A stretch of 8,401 bases of DNA from Gammaproteobacteria bacterium (lineage in GTDB: Bacteria > Pseudomonadota > Gammaproteobacteria > Magnimaribacterales > Magnimaribacteraceae). The translations under genes and the position numbers were made by a program. The stretch's first letter is position 1, and each line of letters opens with the position of its first letter. Shown here piece after piece: positions 1 through 6,940 of the stretch. The notes under the pieces were generated by a model. That model was not told the DNA's origin, did not search any database, and was given only the letters and a program-made list of their open reading frames with translations. The stretch covers positions 1 through 8,401 of the forward strand of contig DTSY01000090.1 of assembly GCA_012965075.1 (NCBI GenBank), written 5' to 3'.

Positions 1-207
1 GTTACTCCACATTCAGTGAAAACCTATAAAGAAAAATTGGAATCTTCAGGCCACCATGCTGAATATTGGGAATACCAAGGTCAAGGTCATGCTTTCTTAG
101 ATTCGAATTCTAACGGTTTTTTAGGCAACAACTTTGAGGTCAACGCTCCACCAGCATTGGATGTAATGATTAGCTTCTTGAATAAAACTTTTTATGAATA
201 TAATTGA
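1..207 (+). CDS. Alpha/beta hydrolase, C-terminal fragment (5' end outside window)
   Basis: The reading frame is open from base 1 and gives the last 68 residues of a protein. The segment has the look of the end of an alpha/beta-hydrolase of the dienelactone hydrolase or prolyl-oligopeptidase/acetyl-esterase type. A helix follows the 'VTP' that usually comes soon after the catalytic Asp, then a strand (AEYWEYQGQ), then GHAF with the likely catalytic His at fragment residue 30, and a final amphipathic helix ending in FLNKTF. The nucleophile Ser and catalytic Asp must lie upstream, so the substrate cannot be judged. A GTG at position 16 falls inside the conserved fold and is not a start. The stop overlaps the next gene's ATG by 14 bp, which suggests co-transcription with the ABC transporter genes. 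Confidence 0.75.
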   Translation, partial: VTPHSVKTYKEKLESSGHHAEYWEYQGQGHAFLDSNSNGFLGNNFEVNAPPALDVMISFLNKTFYEYN

Positions 208-958
208 AGTAAGAAATCTTTACAAATCTTATCCTCAACCAGGAAATAAAAAAGAATCGTTCAATGCCGTAGATGGAATTACTTTCAACATTGAAGTTGG
301 TGAGGTCTACGGAATCCTTGGTCCCAATGGAGCAGGTAAAACTACAACTCTTGAAATGCTGGAAGGTCTAAACGATATTGATAGTGGTTCTGCTTTAATC
401 GATGGCTTAGATGTAAGTAGCAATGCCTTTAAGGTAAAAGAAATTATTGGTGTTCAACTCCAAGCTAACGAATACTTTGACAGACTTGATCTAACGGAAC
501 TACTAATTCTTTTTGGTAAGCTTTATTCTCAAGAAATTGATTCTGAAGGCTTATTAAAAAAAGTAGACCTTTTAGATAAATCAAAAGCCAAGCCTGAAGA
601 GCTTTCTGGTGGTCAAAAGCAACGCTTCTCAATTGCCTGTGCTCTTGTTAACAATCCCAAGATTCTATTTTTAGATGAGCCTACTACAGGTTTGGACCCT
701 CAAGCAAAACGCAATCTCTGGAATCTAGTAAAAGACCTTAATGCTGCAGGTATGACTATAGTGTTAACTACTCATAACATGGAGGAGGCAGAATACTTAT
801 GCAATCGCATTGCGATTATGGATCAAGGAAAATTAGTTGCGGAAGACACTCCACATGACTTAATTCAGAAATATGCTTCAGAGCCACAGCAAGCAGCTTT
901 ACATGGAAATATTGAAGATGTATTCCTTGCTCTTACCGGGCATAAACTTAGGGATTAA
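194..958 (+). CDS. ABC transporter ATP-binding protein (ABC-2/DrrA type)
   Basis: A 254-residue cytoplasmic ATPase that would power the adjacent membrane protein. All the nucleotide-binding motifs are visible: Walker A GPNGAGKTT at residues 43-51, a Q-loop around Q88/Q90, the signature LSGGQ at 137-141, Walker B ILFLDEP at 157-163 with catalytic Glu162, the D-loop GLDP, and the H-loop His194 (TTHNMEEAE). It belongs to the DrrA/NatA/CcmA-like class that pairs with ABC-2 permeases and mostly exports drugs, lipids, polysaccharides or ions. The C-terminal IEDVFLALTGH tail is typical of that class. The ATG at 194 puts the usual 'IEVRNLYKSY' beta strand right at the N-terminus and overlaps the upstream hydrolase by 14 bp, with no clear SD. 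The permease gene starts 1 bp after its stop. The cargo cannot be inferred from the sequence. Confidence 0.95.
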   Translation: MNIIEVRNLYKSYPQPGNKKESFNAVDGITFNIEVGEVYGILGPNGAGKTTTLEMLEGLNDIDSGSALIDGLDVSSNAFKVKEIIGVQLQANEYFDRLDLTELLILFGKLYSQEIDSEGLLKKVDLLDKSKAKPEELSGGQKQRFSIACALVNNPKILFLDEPTTGLDPQAKRNLWNLVKDLNAAGMTIVLTTHNMEEAEYLCNRIAIMDQGKLVAEDTPHDLIQKYASEPQQAALHGNIEDVFLALTGHKLRD

Positions 959-959
959 G

Positions 960-2048
960 ATGTTTACAAGTTTACAACTCCATCTAGCAAAAGTATTTCT
1001 AAAGATTTTCTTAAGAGATCGTCAATCAATCTTGTTTAGTCTCTTTTTTCCACTAGTCTTTATAGGAGCTTTCCTGTTCTCAGGAGGAGAATCAGATCCT
1101 ATAAATTTAGGTCTAGTGAATAATTCCACCAATAGCGTATCCAAGAACTTCTCCGAACTAGTTACAGGTGATCCGCTCTTCAATGTGACAGAAGGAGAAG
1201 AATCTTATCTTAAAGAACAGTTAATCTTGGGAGATCAAACAGCCATTATCGTTATACCTGAAAATTTTGATTACCTCGAGAAAACAGGAGAATTAAGGTT
1301 GTTGCTGGATGCTTCACAAGTAAGACAATTAGGGGCTATTAAAGAAGCTCTTAACACAAGCTTGCTTTCTATTGAGCGAGAGTTAAGAAATGTTGAGCCC
1401 ATGTTTAGACTTAAGATTGAAGATGTTAAAGCAAGGCCGCAACGTTACATAGATTTCTTACTTCCTGGACTATTGGCTTTCATGCTGATGAATCTAAGTC
1501 TTGCAGGAAGCGGTTTCAATATAGTCGAATACAGGCGTAGAGGAATTTTAAAAAGACTTTTTGTAACCCCTATTCAACCGAAAGATTTTATTGTTTCAAT
1601 TGTTCTAGCTCGAATGGCAATTGTCCTAGTACAAATCTCAGTTGTTCTTGGTCTTGCCATAACTCTTTTAGATATAAGAATTGTAGGTAGTTTCTACTCA
1701 CTCTACGGCATGGTCATACTTGGTACCGTTATCTTTCTTTGTCTAGGATTTTGTTTGGGGAGTATCGCCAAAACTCAAGAAGCTATTAGACCTATGGTTA
1801 GTGCGTTTATTTTTCCTCAATTAATATTATCAGGTGTTTTTTTCCCAATCAGTTCTATGCCTGAACTTATGCAACCTTTTGCTCATGCTCTTCCTTTGAG
1901 TGTTATAGCTACTGGATTGCGAGATATTGCTAATGACGGAACATCTTTGCTGATTTTAAATACAACAACTCTAGGAATTGGCATATGGATAATTTTAAGT
2001 TTTATTATTGTGACGAAGTTTTTCGTTTGGAAAGAAGTCGCCAACTAA
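960..2048 (+). CDS. ABC-2 type transporter permease
   Basis: A 362-residue inner-membrane partner of the preceding ATPase. The layout is that of the ABC2_membrane_3 family: a first membrane helix at about residues 23-42, a roughly 120-residue extracytoplasmic domain (43-163), then five helices at about 164-187, 210-237, 246-268, 277-298 and 330-353. The family-typical stretch E-YRRRGILKRL-FVTPI lies at 190-205, between helices 2 and 3. Another start 87 bp upstream is open in the same frame, but it would lie inside the ATPase gene and add residues unlike the family. ATG at 960 sits 1 bp after the ATPase stop with AGGGA (about 950-954) as a ribosome-binding site, so I prefer it. The pair is probably a simple two-component exporter; the substrate is unknown. 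Confidence 0.93.
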   Translation: MFTSLQLHLAKVFLKIFLRDRQSILFSLFFPLVFIGAFLFSGGESDPINLGLVNNSTNSVSKNFSELVTGDPLFNVTEGEESYLKEQLILGDQTAIIVIPENFDYLEKTGELRLLLDASQVRQLGAIKEALNTSLLSIERELRNVEPMFRLKIEDVKARPQRYIDFLLPGLLAFMLMNLSLAGSGFNIVEYRRRGILKRLFVTPIQPKDFIVSIVLARMAIVLVQISVVLGLAITLLDIRIVGSFYSLYGMVILGTVIFLCLGFCLGSIAKTQEAIRPMVSAFIFPQLILSGVFFPISSMPELMQPFAHALPLSVIATGLRDIANDGTSLLILNTTTLGIGIWIILSFIIVTKFFVWKEVAN

Positions 2049-2145
2049 ACTTAAGTAAAAGCATCACCTCACCCTGAGGACACCAGATTTCTTAAACCCC
2101 TATAAACAAGGCTTTCAGAAGTTAGCTTCCCATCTGGGTACTAAT
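2049..2145. other. Convergent intergenic gap, no strong terminator
   Basis: This 97-bp gap separates two genes that converge. It holds only weak dyads: CCTCA/TGAGG with a 3-base loop (2067-2079), GAAG/CTTC (about 2118-2129) and CCCA/TGGG (2129-2138). None is followed by a proper run of T on the plus strand. Read on the minus strand, the first is followed by TGATGCTTTTA, a poor U-tract. A bidirectional terminator would be expected here but cannot be called with confidence. Confidence 0.4.
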
Positions 2146-3501
2146 TTAGATTTGGGATTCACAGAAAATTATAATTTGTTCCGCAACATCTATTTCAAGA
2201 GTTTGGTCTAGGCTTTGTATGCCCGGTGAACTATTAACTTCTAAAACTAAAGGTCCTCTTTTGCTTCTAAGTATGTCTACTCCCGCAACAGATAAGCCAA
2301 GAGCTTTGGCTGCCCTTACTGCTACTGACCTCTCTTTTCTTGATAGGATAGCTTTTTCAGCAGATCCTCCCTGATGAATATTTGATCTGAAATCATCACC
2401 TTTATTGATTCTCTTAATAGAGCCTATTACCTTTCCTCCTACTACAAGACATCGAATATCTTCGCCTTTAGACTCTGCAATAAATTCTTGTACTAAGAAA
2501 TTAGCTTTTAAACCCCTGAATGCACTTATAACGGTTTCAGCAGCTTTCTTTGTCTCCGCTAAAATTACGCCTCTACCCTGAGAAGATTCAGCTAATTTTA
2601 TGATTAGAGGGATGCTGCCCACTGTGTCAATAATTCCTTTTGTGTCTTTTGAAGAAGATGCAAATCCAGTTACAGGTATATCAATTCCAGCCGAAGCTAA
2701 GAGCTGATGTGCCATTAATTTGTCTCTGGAATTGGCTATTGCTTGAGGTTGATTCAATGCAATGGCGCCTGTTAAAAGAAACTGCCTAGTAACTGCCAGA
2801 CCATAGGATGTAATGGATGCTCCTACGCGAGGAATAACAATATCGTATTTCGGGAGAGGATTGCCTTCGTAATATATTTGAGGATTGTCCATGTCTACAT
2901 CCAGATAACATCTAGTTGTATTAATGGTTTCTACTTCATGACCTCTAGCTTCTCCTGCCAATTTAATCTTTTTAGAGGAGTAATTGTTTGGTTCCCTAGT
3001 TAGTAAGGCAATTCTAAGAGCTCTTCTGGATTTAAGAGGCTTTATTTTTTTCTTTCTGTAGATACTTTTATCTAATCCACCCAACAAAAAGCTCTCAGTT
3101 GGATGAACTATTATTTTAGGATCTAGAGCTGATCTTCCTAAAAGCATCCTAAATTGCATAGACTCTCTGTCAGTTAAAGATATATCTGCTTCCCATTCTT
3201 TTGCGCCAAGTATTAATGTGGCTTTAATAATATATCTATTTTCAGACTCTCCATTTGAACTGGTAACCTTTCTTCTATCTATTAGAGGGGCGGAACAAGA
3301 AATTGTTAAATTAGTCTTTTCCGGCAAAGGAGAAACTTCAAATCTCACGTGCTTCTTTTTCTTTACTTTGAATACCTCAATATGCTTTGCATGTAATGCA
3401 GATGTCTGAGCTCCTGTATCAACTTTTGCTTTAATTGCAGGAATATTAAGAGAAGGTAAGTTAATCCATTCCTCCCATCCTATTTCTAATTCTTTTGTCA
3501 T
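2146..3501 (-). CDS. rimK: RimB-like retropepsin-fold domain fused to RimK-type glutamate ligase
   Basis: A 451-residue cytoplasmic fusion. Residues 1 to about 145 match the 'ATP-dependent zinc protease' family (PF05618, RimB/RloA-like), which has a retropepsin-like fold. It shows the active-site-like motif VDTGAQTSALHA at 27-38 and LLGRSAL at 120-126. A basic linker (about 148-160) leads to a complete RimK ATP-grasp ligase (161-451). This part resembles E. coli RimK closely through PRVGASIT (224-231), Lys302 in IIKLAESSQGRG (ATP binding), DIRCLVVGG, DFRSNIHQGG, and the Mg-binding set D409, E421 and N423 (EVNSSPG). RimK adds glutamates to the C-terminus of ribosomal protein S6; RimB is reported as a partner protease in pseudomonads. 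The short C-terminal tail of E. coli RimK is missing. The ATG at 3501 gives the usual N-terminus, but I see no SD in front of it. It stands alone, divergent from the aldo/keto reductase side. Confidence 0.93.
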   Translation of the reverse strand: MTKELEIGWEEWINLPSLNIPAIKAKVDTGAQTSALHAKHIEVFKVKKKKHVRFEVSPLPEKTNLTISCSAPLIDRRKVTSSNGESENRYIIKATLILGAKEWEADISLTDRESMQFRMLLGRSALDPKIIVHPTESFLLGGLDKSIYRKKKIKPLKSRRALRIALLTREPNNYSSKKIKLAGEARGHEVETINTTRCYLDVDMDNPQIYYEGNPLPKYDIVIPRVGASITSYGLAVTRQFLLTGAIALNQPQAIANSRDKLMAHQLLASAGIDIPVTGFASSSKDTKGIIDTVGSIPLIIKLAESSQGRGVILAETKKAAETVISAFRGLKANFLVQEFIAESKGEDIRCLVVGGKVIGSIKRINKGDDFRSNIHQGGSAEKAILSRKERSVAVRAAKALGLSVAGVDILRSKRGPLVLEVNSSPGIQSLDQTLEIDVAEQIIIFCESQI

Positions 3502-3746
3502 GTTTAAAGGGGGTGAATTCTAAAGAATATTCCAAATAAAAAAAGGTGAACTTGCATTAAGAGGTATTTTTATAATTTGGTATAGTTGGGTTATGCAGAA
3601 TAAAACAACTTTGATTGATAAATTTATACTCACTATAATTAAACAATTAAAAGATTTACATAATGAAATACTGCCAATTGGAGCTACCTATTGGGTAAAG
3701 ATGGCAGAAAAAATTATTCCTCCAATTAACTAAACATCGAAACTCA
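3502..3746. promoter_or_regulatory. Divergent intergenic region
   Basis: This AT-rich region must hold the promoters for the minus-strand rimK fusion and for the plus-strand genes. A perfect -10-like TATAAT lies at 3571-3576 on the plus strand, but there is no good -35 at the right distance: TTGCAT at 3552-3557 is only 13 bp away. Close to the rimK start is a GAA/TTC-rich segment, with GAATTC at 3515-3520 and the 8-bp palindrome GAATATTC at 3525-3532, which could be an operator or chance. On the minus strand TAGAAT (3522-3517) is a possible -10 without a clear -35. A possible small gene fills 3593-3733. Confidence 0.4.
3593..3733 (+). CDS. Possible small protein, 46 aa
   Basis: An ATG-to-TAA frame of 46 codons encodes MQNKTTLIDKFILTIIKQL, then a mixed helix-like stretch and a C-terminus with ATYWVKMAEKIIPPIN. 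I do not recognise a family. It has no signal peptide and no cysteines, and is modestly basic. In favour: it starts 17 bp downstream of a TATAAT, its composition (Trp, Tyr, several Pro and Gly) is not low-complexity, and it stops 13 bp before the aldo/keto reductase GTG, like a first gene of that operon. Against: it has no SD, it is short, and AT-rich intergenic DNA can produce such frames by chance. Confidence 0.4.
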   Translation: MQNKTTLIDKFILTIIKQLKDLHNEILPIGATYWVKMAEKIIPPIN

Positions 3747-4724
3747 GTGAACAAGAGACCATTCTTTCCCTTTGGGGAAGTAAGCTCCCTTACTTTAGGA
3801 GGAGGAGGCTTGGGACAGGTTTGGGGAGAGACTACTAGAGAGGAAGCAGTAAAAACTGTAAATTTAGCTCTTAAAGAAGGCGTTAATCACTTTGATGTTG
3901 CTCCTATGTATGGAAAAGGCGAGGCGGAGAGGGTTTTGGGTGAAGCGTTTGAAGGAAAGAATCTAGATGGCTTGAATTTTACCACTAAATGTAGCCTTGG
4001 AACTTTACCTGATGCGCAGGTTTACGATCGTTTAAATTCATCTTTAACCACAAGCTTAGAATGCATGAATATGGAAAAGGTAAATCTTTTCCTTTTGCAC
4101 TCCCAGTTACGAGAAGACGATTTTGAGCTCTCCAATTTCAATGAAATGAGAGAAAGGAATACAACTTCGTTAAGTTCCTACTTTAATGCCGTTATACCTG
4201 CTTTTGAAAAATTGAAGAAAGAAGGAAAAATTGATCATTGGGGCATTGGAGGCTTGGGTCAACATCAAGCTTTAGTAAAAGCCATAAATCATGAAACACC
4301 TCCTGAAGCTATTCAATGTGTTTTAAATCCATTGAACTCAGCAGGAGCAATAAGTTACGTTGATGAAAATTTTAATCCCAATGTAATCTTGGAGGAATGT
4401 CAAAAGAACAATCTTTCTATCCTAGCCATAAGGGCGGTTCAAGCAGGGGCTTTAACTAGAAGTATGGACAGAGAGCCGCATCCTTCAGGTTTTGATAAAA
4501 AAGATTTTGATGATTATCTGCGAGCAGAACCATTTAGAGAGTTGGCTGTCAAATGGAACGAGTCCCCGGCTAGTTTGGCCCATAGGTATGCATTAAGTAC
4601 TCCTAAAGTTGGGTCAGTTATTTTGGGTGTTAAAAATAGAGCTGAATTAAAAGAATGTATTGAGGCGGAGGAAAAAGGGGAACTTACAGCTGAACAACTT
4701 TATACCCTAAAAAATTTATTTTAA
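3747..4724 (+). CDS. Aldo/keto reductase family oxidoreductase
   Basis: A 325-residue soluble NAD(P)H-dependent oxidoreductase with a TIM-barrel fold. The catalytic tetrad of the family can be placed: Asp50 and Tyr55 in FDVAPMYGKGEAERVLG, Lys81 in FTTKCSLG, and His118 in LFLLHSQ. The late SVILGVKNRAEL (290-301) matches the cofactor-binding end of the barrel. It looks like the branch near D-threo-aldose 1-dehydrogenase and other sugar or aldehyde reductases; the true substrate is unknown. The start is a GTG. No ATG, GTG or TTG is available upstream in frame before a stop at 3696, and the next Met comes after conserved residues, so GTG at 3747 is effectively forced although there is no SD. The next gene begins 3 bp after its stop. 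Confidence 0.92.
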   Translation: MNKRPFFPFGEVSSLTLGGGGLGQVWGETTREEAVKTVNLALKEGVNHFDVAPMYGKGEAERVLGEAFEGKNLDGLNFTTKCSLGTLPDAQVYDRLNSSLTTSLECMNMEKVNLFLLHSQLREDDFELSNFNEMRERNTTSLSSYFNAVIPAFEKLKKEGKIDHWGIGGLGQHQALVKAINHETPPEAIQCVLNPLNSAGAISYVDENFNPNVILEECQKNNLSILAIRAVQAGALTRSMDREPHPSGFDKKDFDDYLRAEPFRELAVKWNESPASLAHRYALSTPKVGSVILGVKNRAELKECIEAEEKGELTAEQLYTLKNLF

Positions 4725-4727
4725 TAA

Positions 4728-5714
4728 GTGAAAAATTTTCTTATATGTTTAGTGGTAGCTTCTAATTTTATAATGTCAGAAGAAACGTTTAGTAACACCA
4801 ACCACACCTCTTTCGACAGCGAAAGATCTTTAAAGGAATTTTTGAGGTGGCGATTCACTCGAAAAGAGCCTGAAGTAGTTCAAATAGAAACTTCAGATCA
4901 ATGGAAACAGTTGGGAGAAGAATCTAAGAACTACGCCGTGTGGATTGGGCACTCAACTTATCTATTAAATGCTGGAGGATTAACTATTTTGACCGATCCT
5001 GTTTTTTCTAAAAGATCTTCCCCTTTTTCTTGGGCTGGTCCCAAACGTCTAATTGCACCAGCTATTTCTTTAGAGGAGTTGCCGCGTATAGACGTAGTTA
5101 CAGTTAGTCACAACCACTATGACCACTTAGATATAGTTAGCTTAAAAGCCTTGTATAAGCTTAATCCAAATGCTTTATTTCTCGTCGCAAAAGGAGATAA
5201 AGATCTTTTAATTAAATCAGGAATTAAAAATGTGGAAGAGTTTCTTTGGTGGGAAGACTTAGAAGTAAAGAATACTGTCTTTACCTTTACCCCGGTTCAA
5301 CATTGGTCTGCCAGAGGTTTAAAGGACCGTAATAAAAGTCTTTGGGGTGGGTGGTTTATGCAGTCATTAGGTTACTCAACTTATCATGCTGGAGACACAG
5401 GTTATTCTGCAGACTTTAAGGAAACTAGAACAAGGTTAGGGTCTCCAGATTTTGCTATGATCCCCATAGGAGGTTATAACCCTCGTTGGTTCATGAGCTA
5501 TCACCATGTGAAACCTTCTGAATCAATTCAGATAGCTAAAGACTTAGGTGTTTCAAAGTCATTTGGAATGCATTGGGGAACCTTCATTTTGACTGATGAA
5601 GATATTCTTGAACCTGCTCAATTGATTGATCAAGAGCTAAAAAGACTATCCTTACCAGAAGATTTCTTCAGAACTCCTAAGCCAGGAGAGTTACTTTCAT
5701 TAACTTTGAACTAG
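4728..5714 (+). CDS. Exported metallo-beta-lactamase-fold hydrolase, NAPE-PLD/UlaG-like
   Basis: A 328-residue member of the beta-lactamase_2 group that includes NAPE-hydrolysing phospholipase D. The metal-binding motif SHNHYDHLD is at 127-135 (His128, His130, Asp132, His133). Further ligands are probably His192 (QHWSAR), bridging Asp223 (HAGDTG) and His282 (GMHWGTF). TDPVF at 89-93 is also typical. The first 16 or so residues (MKNFLICLVVASNFIMSEE) form a hydrophobic segment, either a signal peptide or a membrane anchor, which suggests the periplasm. The function is inferred only as phosphodiesterase or lipid hydrolase; the enzyme's own substrate is not evident. The start is GTG, 3 bp behind the aldo/keto reductase stop, without an SD. 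ATG at residue 16 would remove the signal and is a possible alternative. Confidence 0.88.
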   Translation: MKNFLICLVVASNFIMSEETFSNTNHTSFDSERSLKEFLRWRFTRKEPEVVQIETSDQWKQLGEESKNYAVWIGHSTYLLNAGGLTILTDPVFSKRSSPFSWAGPKRLIAPAISLEELPRIDVVTVSHNHYDHLDIVSLKALYKLNPNALFLVAKGDKDLLIKSGIKNVEEFLWWEDLEVKNTVFTFTPVQHWSARGLKDRNKSLWGGWFMQSLGYSTYHAGDTGYSADFKETRTRLGSPDFAMIPIGGYNPRWFMSYHHVKPSESIQIAKDLGVSKSFGMHWGTFILTDEDILEPAQLIDQELKRLSLPEDFFRTPKPGELLSLTLN

Positions 5715-5735
5715 ACCAAAAGACAGTCGTCTAAT
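5706..5735 (+). promoter_or_regulatory. Possible sigma70-type promoter before the amidohydrolase
   Basis: TTGAAC (5706-5711) and TCTAAT (5730-5735) are separated by 18 bp and would start transcription about 28 bp before the amidohydrolase ATG. The -35 overlaps the end of the upstream gene. A small dyad, AGAC/GTCT with a 4-base loop at 5721-5732, overlaps the -10. The 55-bp gap here is long for this compact window, which supports a separate promoter, but the match is moderate. Confidence 0.35.
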
Positions 5736-5769
5736 AGACTTAAAGATAAGATTTATAAAAGGTTAAAAA

Positions 5770-6939
5770 ATGACCTATGCGAAACACAGAAAAATAATTG
5801 ATGCCGATAGTCATGTTATTGAACTAGATGACTTTCTTGAGAGGGCGGCCACCAAAGAAGATAAAAATCTTCTGCCCAAAATGTCAGAGCAAAAAGAACT
5901 TCCTGTAATTCAAGCCGGTTTAGACAGGGGTAGAGAGCTGTTCGTGAAGAGGAGTAAGGACCCTGAAACTATGGCAAAATTTGAAGCTTCGCTTTTAGAC
6001 AATACTAAAAGCGGATGGAGTAGATTGGGGGCTTTTGACTCTAAGGAACGTTCTCATGTGCTTGATTTATTTGGCTTCCAAATGCAGTGGATTTTGCCCA
6101 CTTTTGCTTTTCATCAAGTGGCCCATGTTGATAGTCTAGAGGTGCTTGAAGCGGGTGCAAGATCATTGAATTCTGCCATGGGTGAATTTTGTGCTTCTGA
6201 CGAACGCTTGAAGGCTATTGGTTACATACCCCTAAGTTTAGGACCTGAGATCTCCATTGAGCTTATGAAGAAAGGTTTTGATGATGGCTGTTACACATTT
6301 ATGGTGGATACCAATGAACCCAATCCTAACAACAGATCCTTCACCCACTCTGATTTTGATCCCATTTGGGCTTATTTTGAAAAAACTAAAGTTCCTCTGG
6401 TTTGTCATGTTGCGGTTAATGGACATTACAGAGCTGTCCCTAAAAGCTTTAATAATAATGGGAAAGATACTCTTGAATTAGGTGGGGATGCACCTTCCGG
6501 AGAGTTAGGTCTAATGACTATAAATAGTAGTGCAGAAATATTTTTGTCCGCTATGATTTTCGATGGAGTCTTTGCTAGACACCCAGGATTGAGAGCAATT
6601 TCGATGGAACACGGAGCCTTTTGGTTACCTTCTTGGCTCAAGGCCTTAGACTACACAGCTTCATTATTTAAAAGACAAAAGAAATATGATCAGCTCCCAT
6701 CCGAAGTTGCAAAAAAACACCTTAAGGTATCACCTTTTGCGGGTGAGCCGGTGGGCTGGATTATAGAAAATGTTGGAAACGAGATGTTAGTATTCGCTTC
6801 AGATTATCCCCATCCAGAGGGCACTTCGGATCCAATCAAGAAATTTGAAGCAAAAATGGAGAATTGTGATAAATCCACTATGGAAGCTTTTTATCATGGC
6901 AACATGGAAGAATTAATGGGAATTAGTTTAAGTGAGTGA
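5770..6939 (+). CDS. Amidohydrolase family protein (Amidohydro_2, ACMSD-like)
   Basis: A 389-residue metal-dependent TIM-barrel enzyme of the PF04909 superfamily, which contains decarboxylases such as ACMSD and related hydrolases. Metal-ligand positions can be read: IDADSHVIE with Asp11, Asp13 and His15 at the end of strand 1, VCHVAVNGHY with His213, SMEHGAFWLPSWL with Glu280-His281, and FASDYPHPEGTSD with Asp345 near the C-terminus. There is no signal peptide, so it is cytoplasmic. Relatives of this kind are common in marine and aromatic-degrading proteobacteria, but no substrate can be named. The start ATG has AAAAGG (5757-5762) about 7 bp upstream, one of the few good SD sequences in the window. 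Its stop lies 1 bp before the rhodanese gene's ATG. Confidence 0.9.
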   Translation: MTYAKHRKIIDADSHVIELDDFLERAATKEDKNLLPKMSEQKELPVIQAGLDRGRELFVKRSKDPETMAKFEASLLDNTKSGWSRLGAFDSKERSHVLDLFGFQMQWILPTFAFHQVAHVDSLEVLEAGARSLNSAMGEFCASDERLKAIGYIPLSLGPEISIELMKKGFDDGCYTFMVDTNEPNPNNRSFTHSDFDPIWAYFEKTKVPLVCHVAVNGHYRAVPKSFNNNGKDTLELGGDAPSGELGLMTINSSAEIFLSAMIFDGVFARHPGLRAISMEHGAFWLPSWLKALDYTASLFKRQKKYDQLPSEVAKKHLKVSPFAGEPVGWIIENVGNEMLVFASDYPHPEGTSDPIKKFEAKMENCDKSTMEAFYHGNMEELMGISLSE

Positions 6940-6940
6940 A

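Noticed and set aside
873..959. An upstream ATG extending the permease by 29 residues into the ATPase gene
   Set aside because: The extra residues are the ATPase coding sequence read in another frame and do not look like the family's N-terminus. ATG at 960 has AGGGA upstream and follows the ATPase stop by 1 bp.
2067..2079. CCTCA-CCC-TGAGG as a rho-independent terminator
   Set aside because: The stem is only 5 bp and there is no T-run on the plus strand and only a poor one on the minus strand.
3218..3409. A 63-codon plus-strand frame inside the rimK fusion
   Set aside because: It lies fully antisense to the conserved retropepsin-like domain, and its translation is a shadow without any recognisable feature.
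6238..6641. Three open frames of 62-71 codons (two antisense, one out of frame) within the amidohydrolase gene
   Set aside because: They all overlap a well-supported conserved enzyme and show no start signals or family resemblance.
6932..6940. GTG start for the rhodanese fusion, adding three residues
   Set aside because: ATG at 6941 gives a cleaner signal peptide and the typical 1-bp gap after the upstream stop; the GTG would overlap the amidohydrolase by 8 bp. The difference is minor and not fully excluded.
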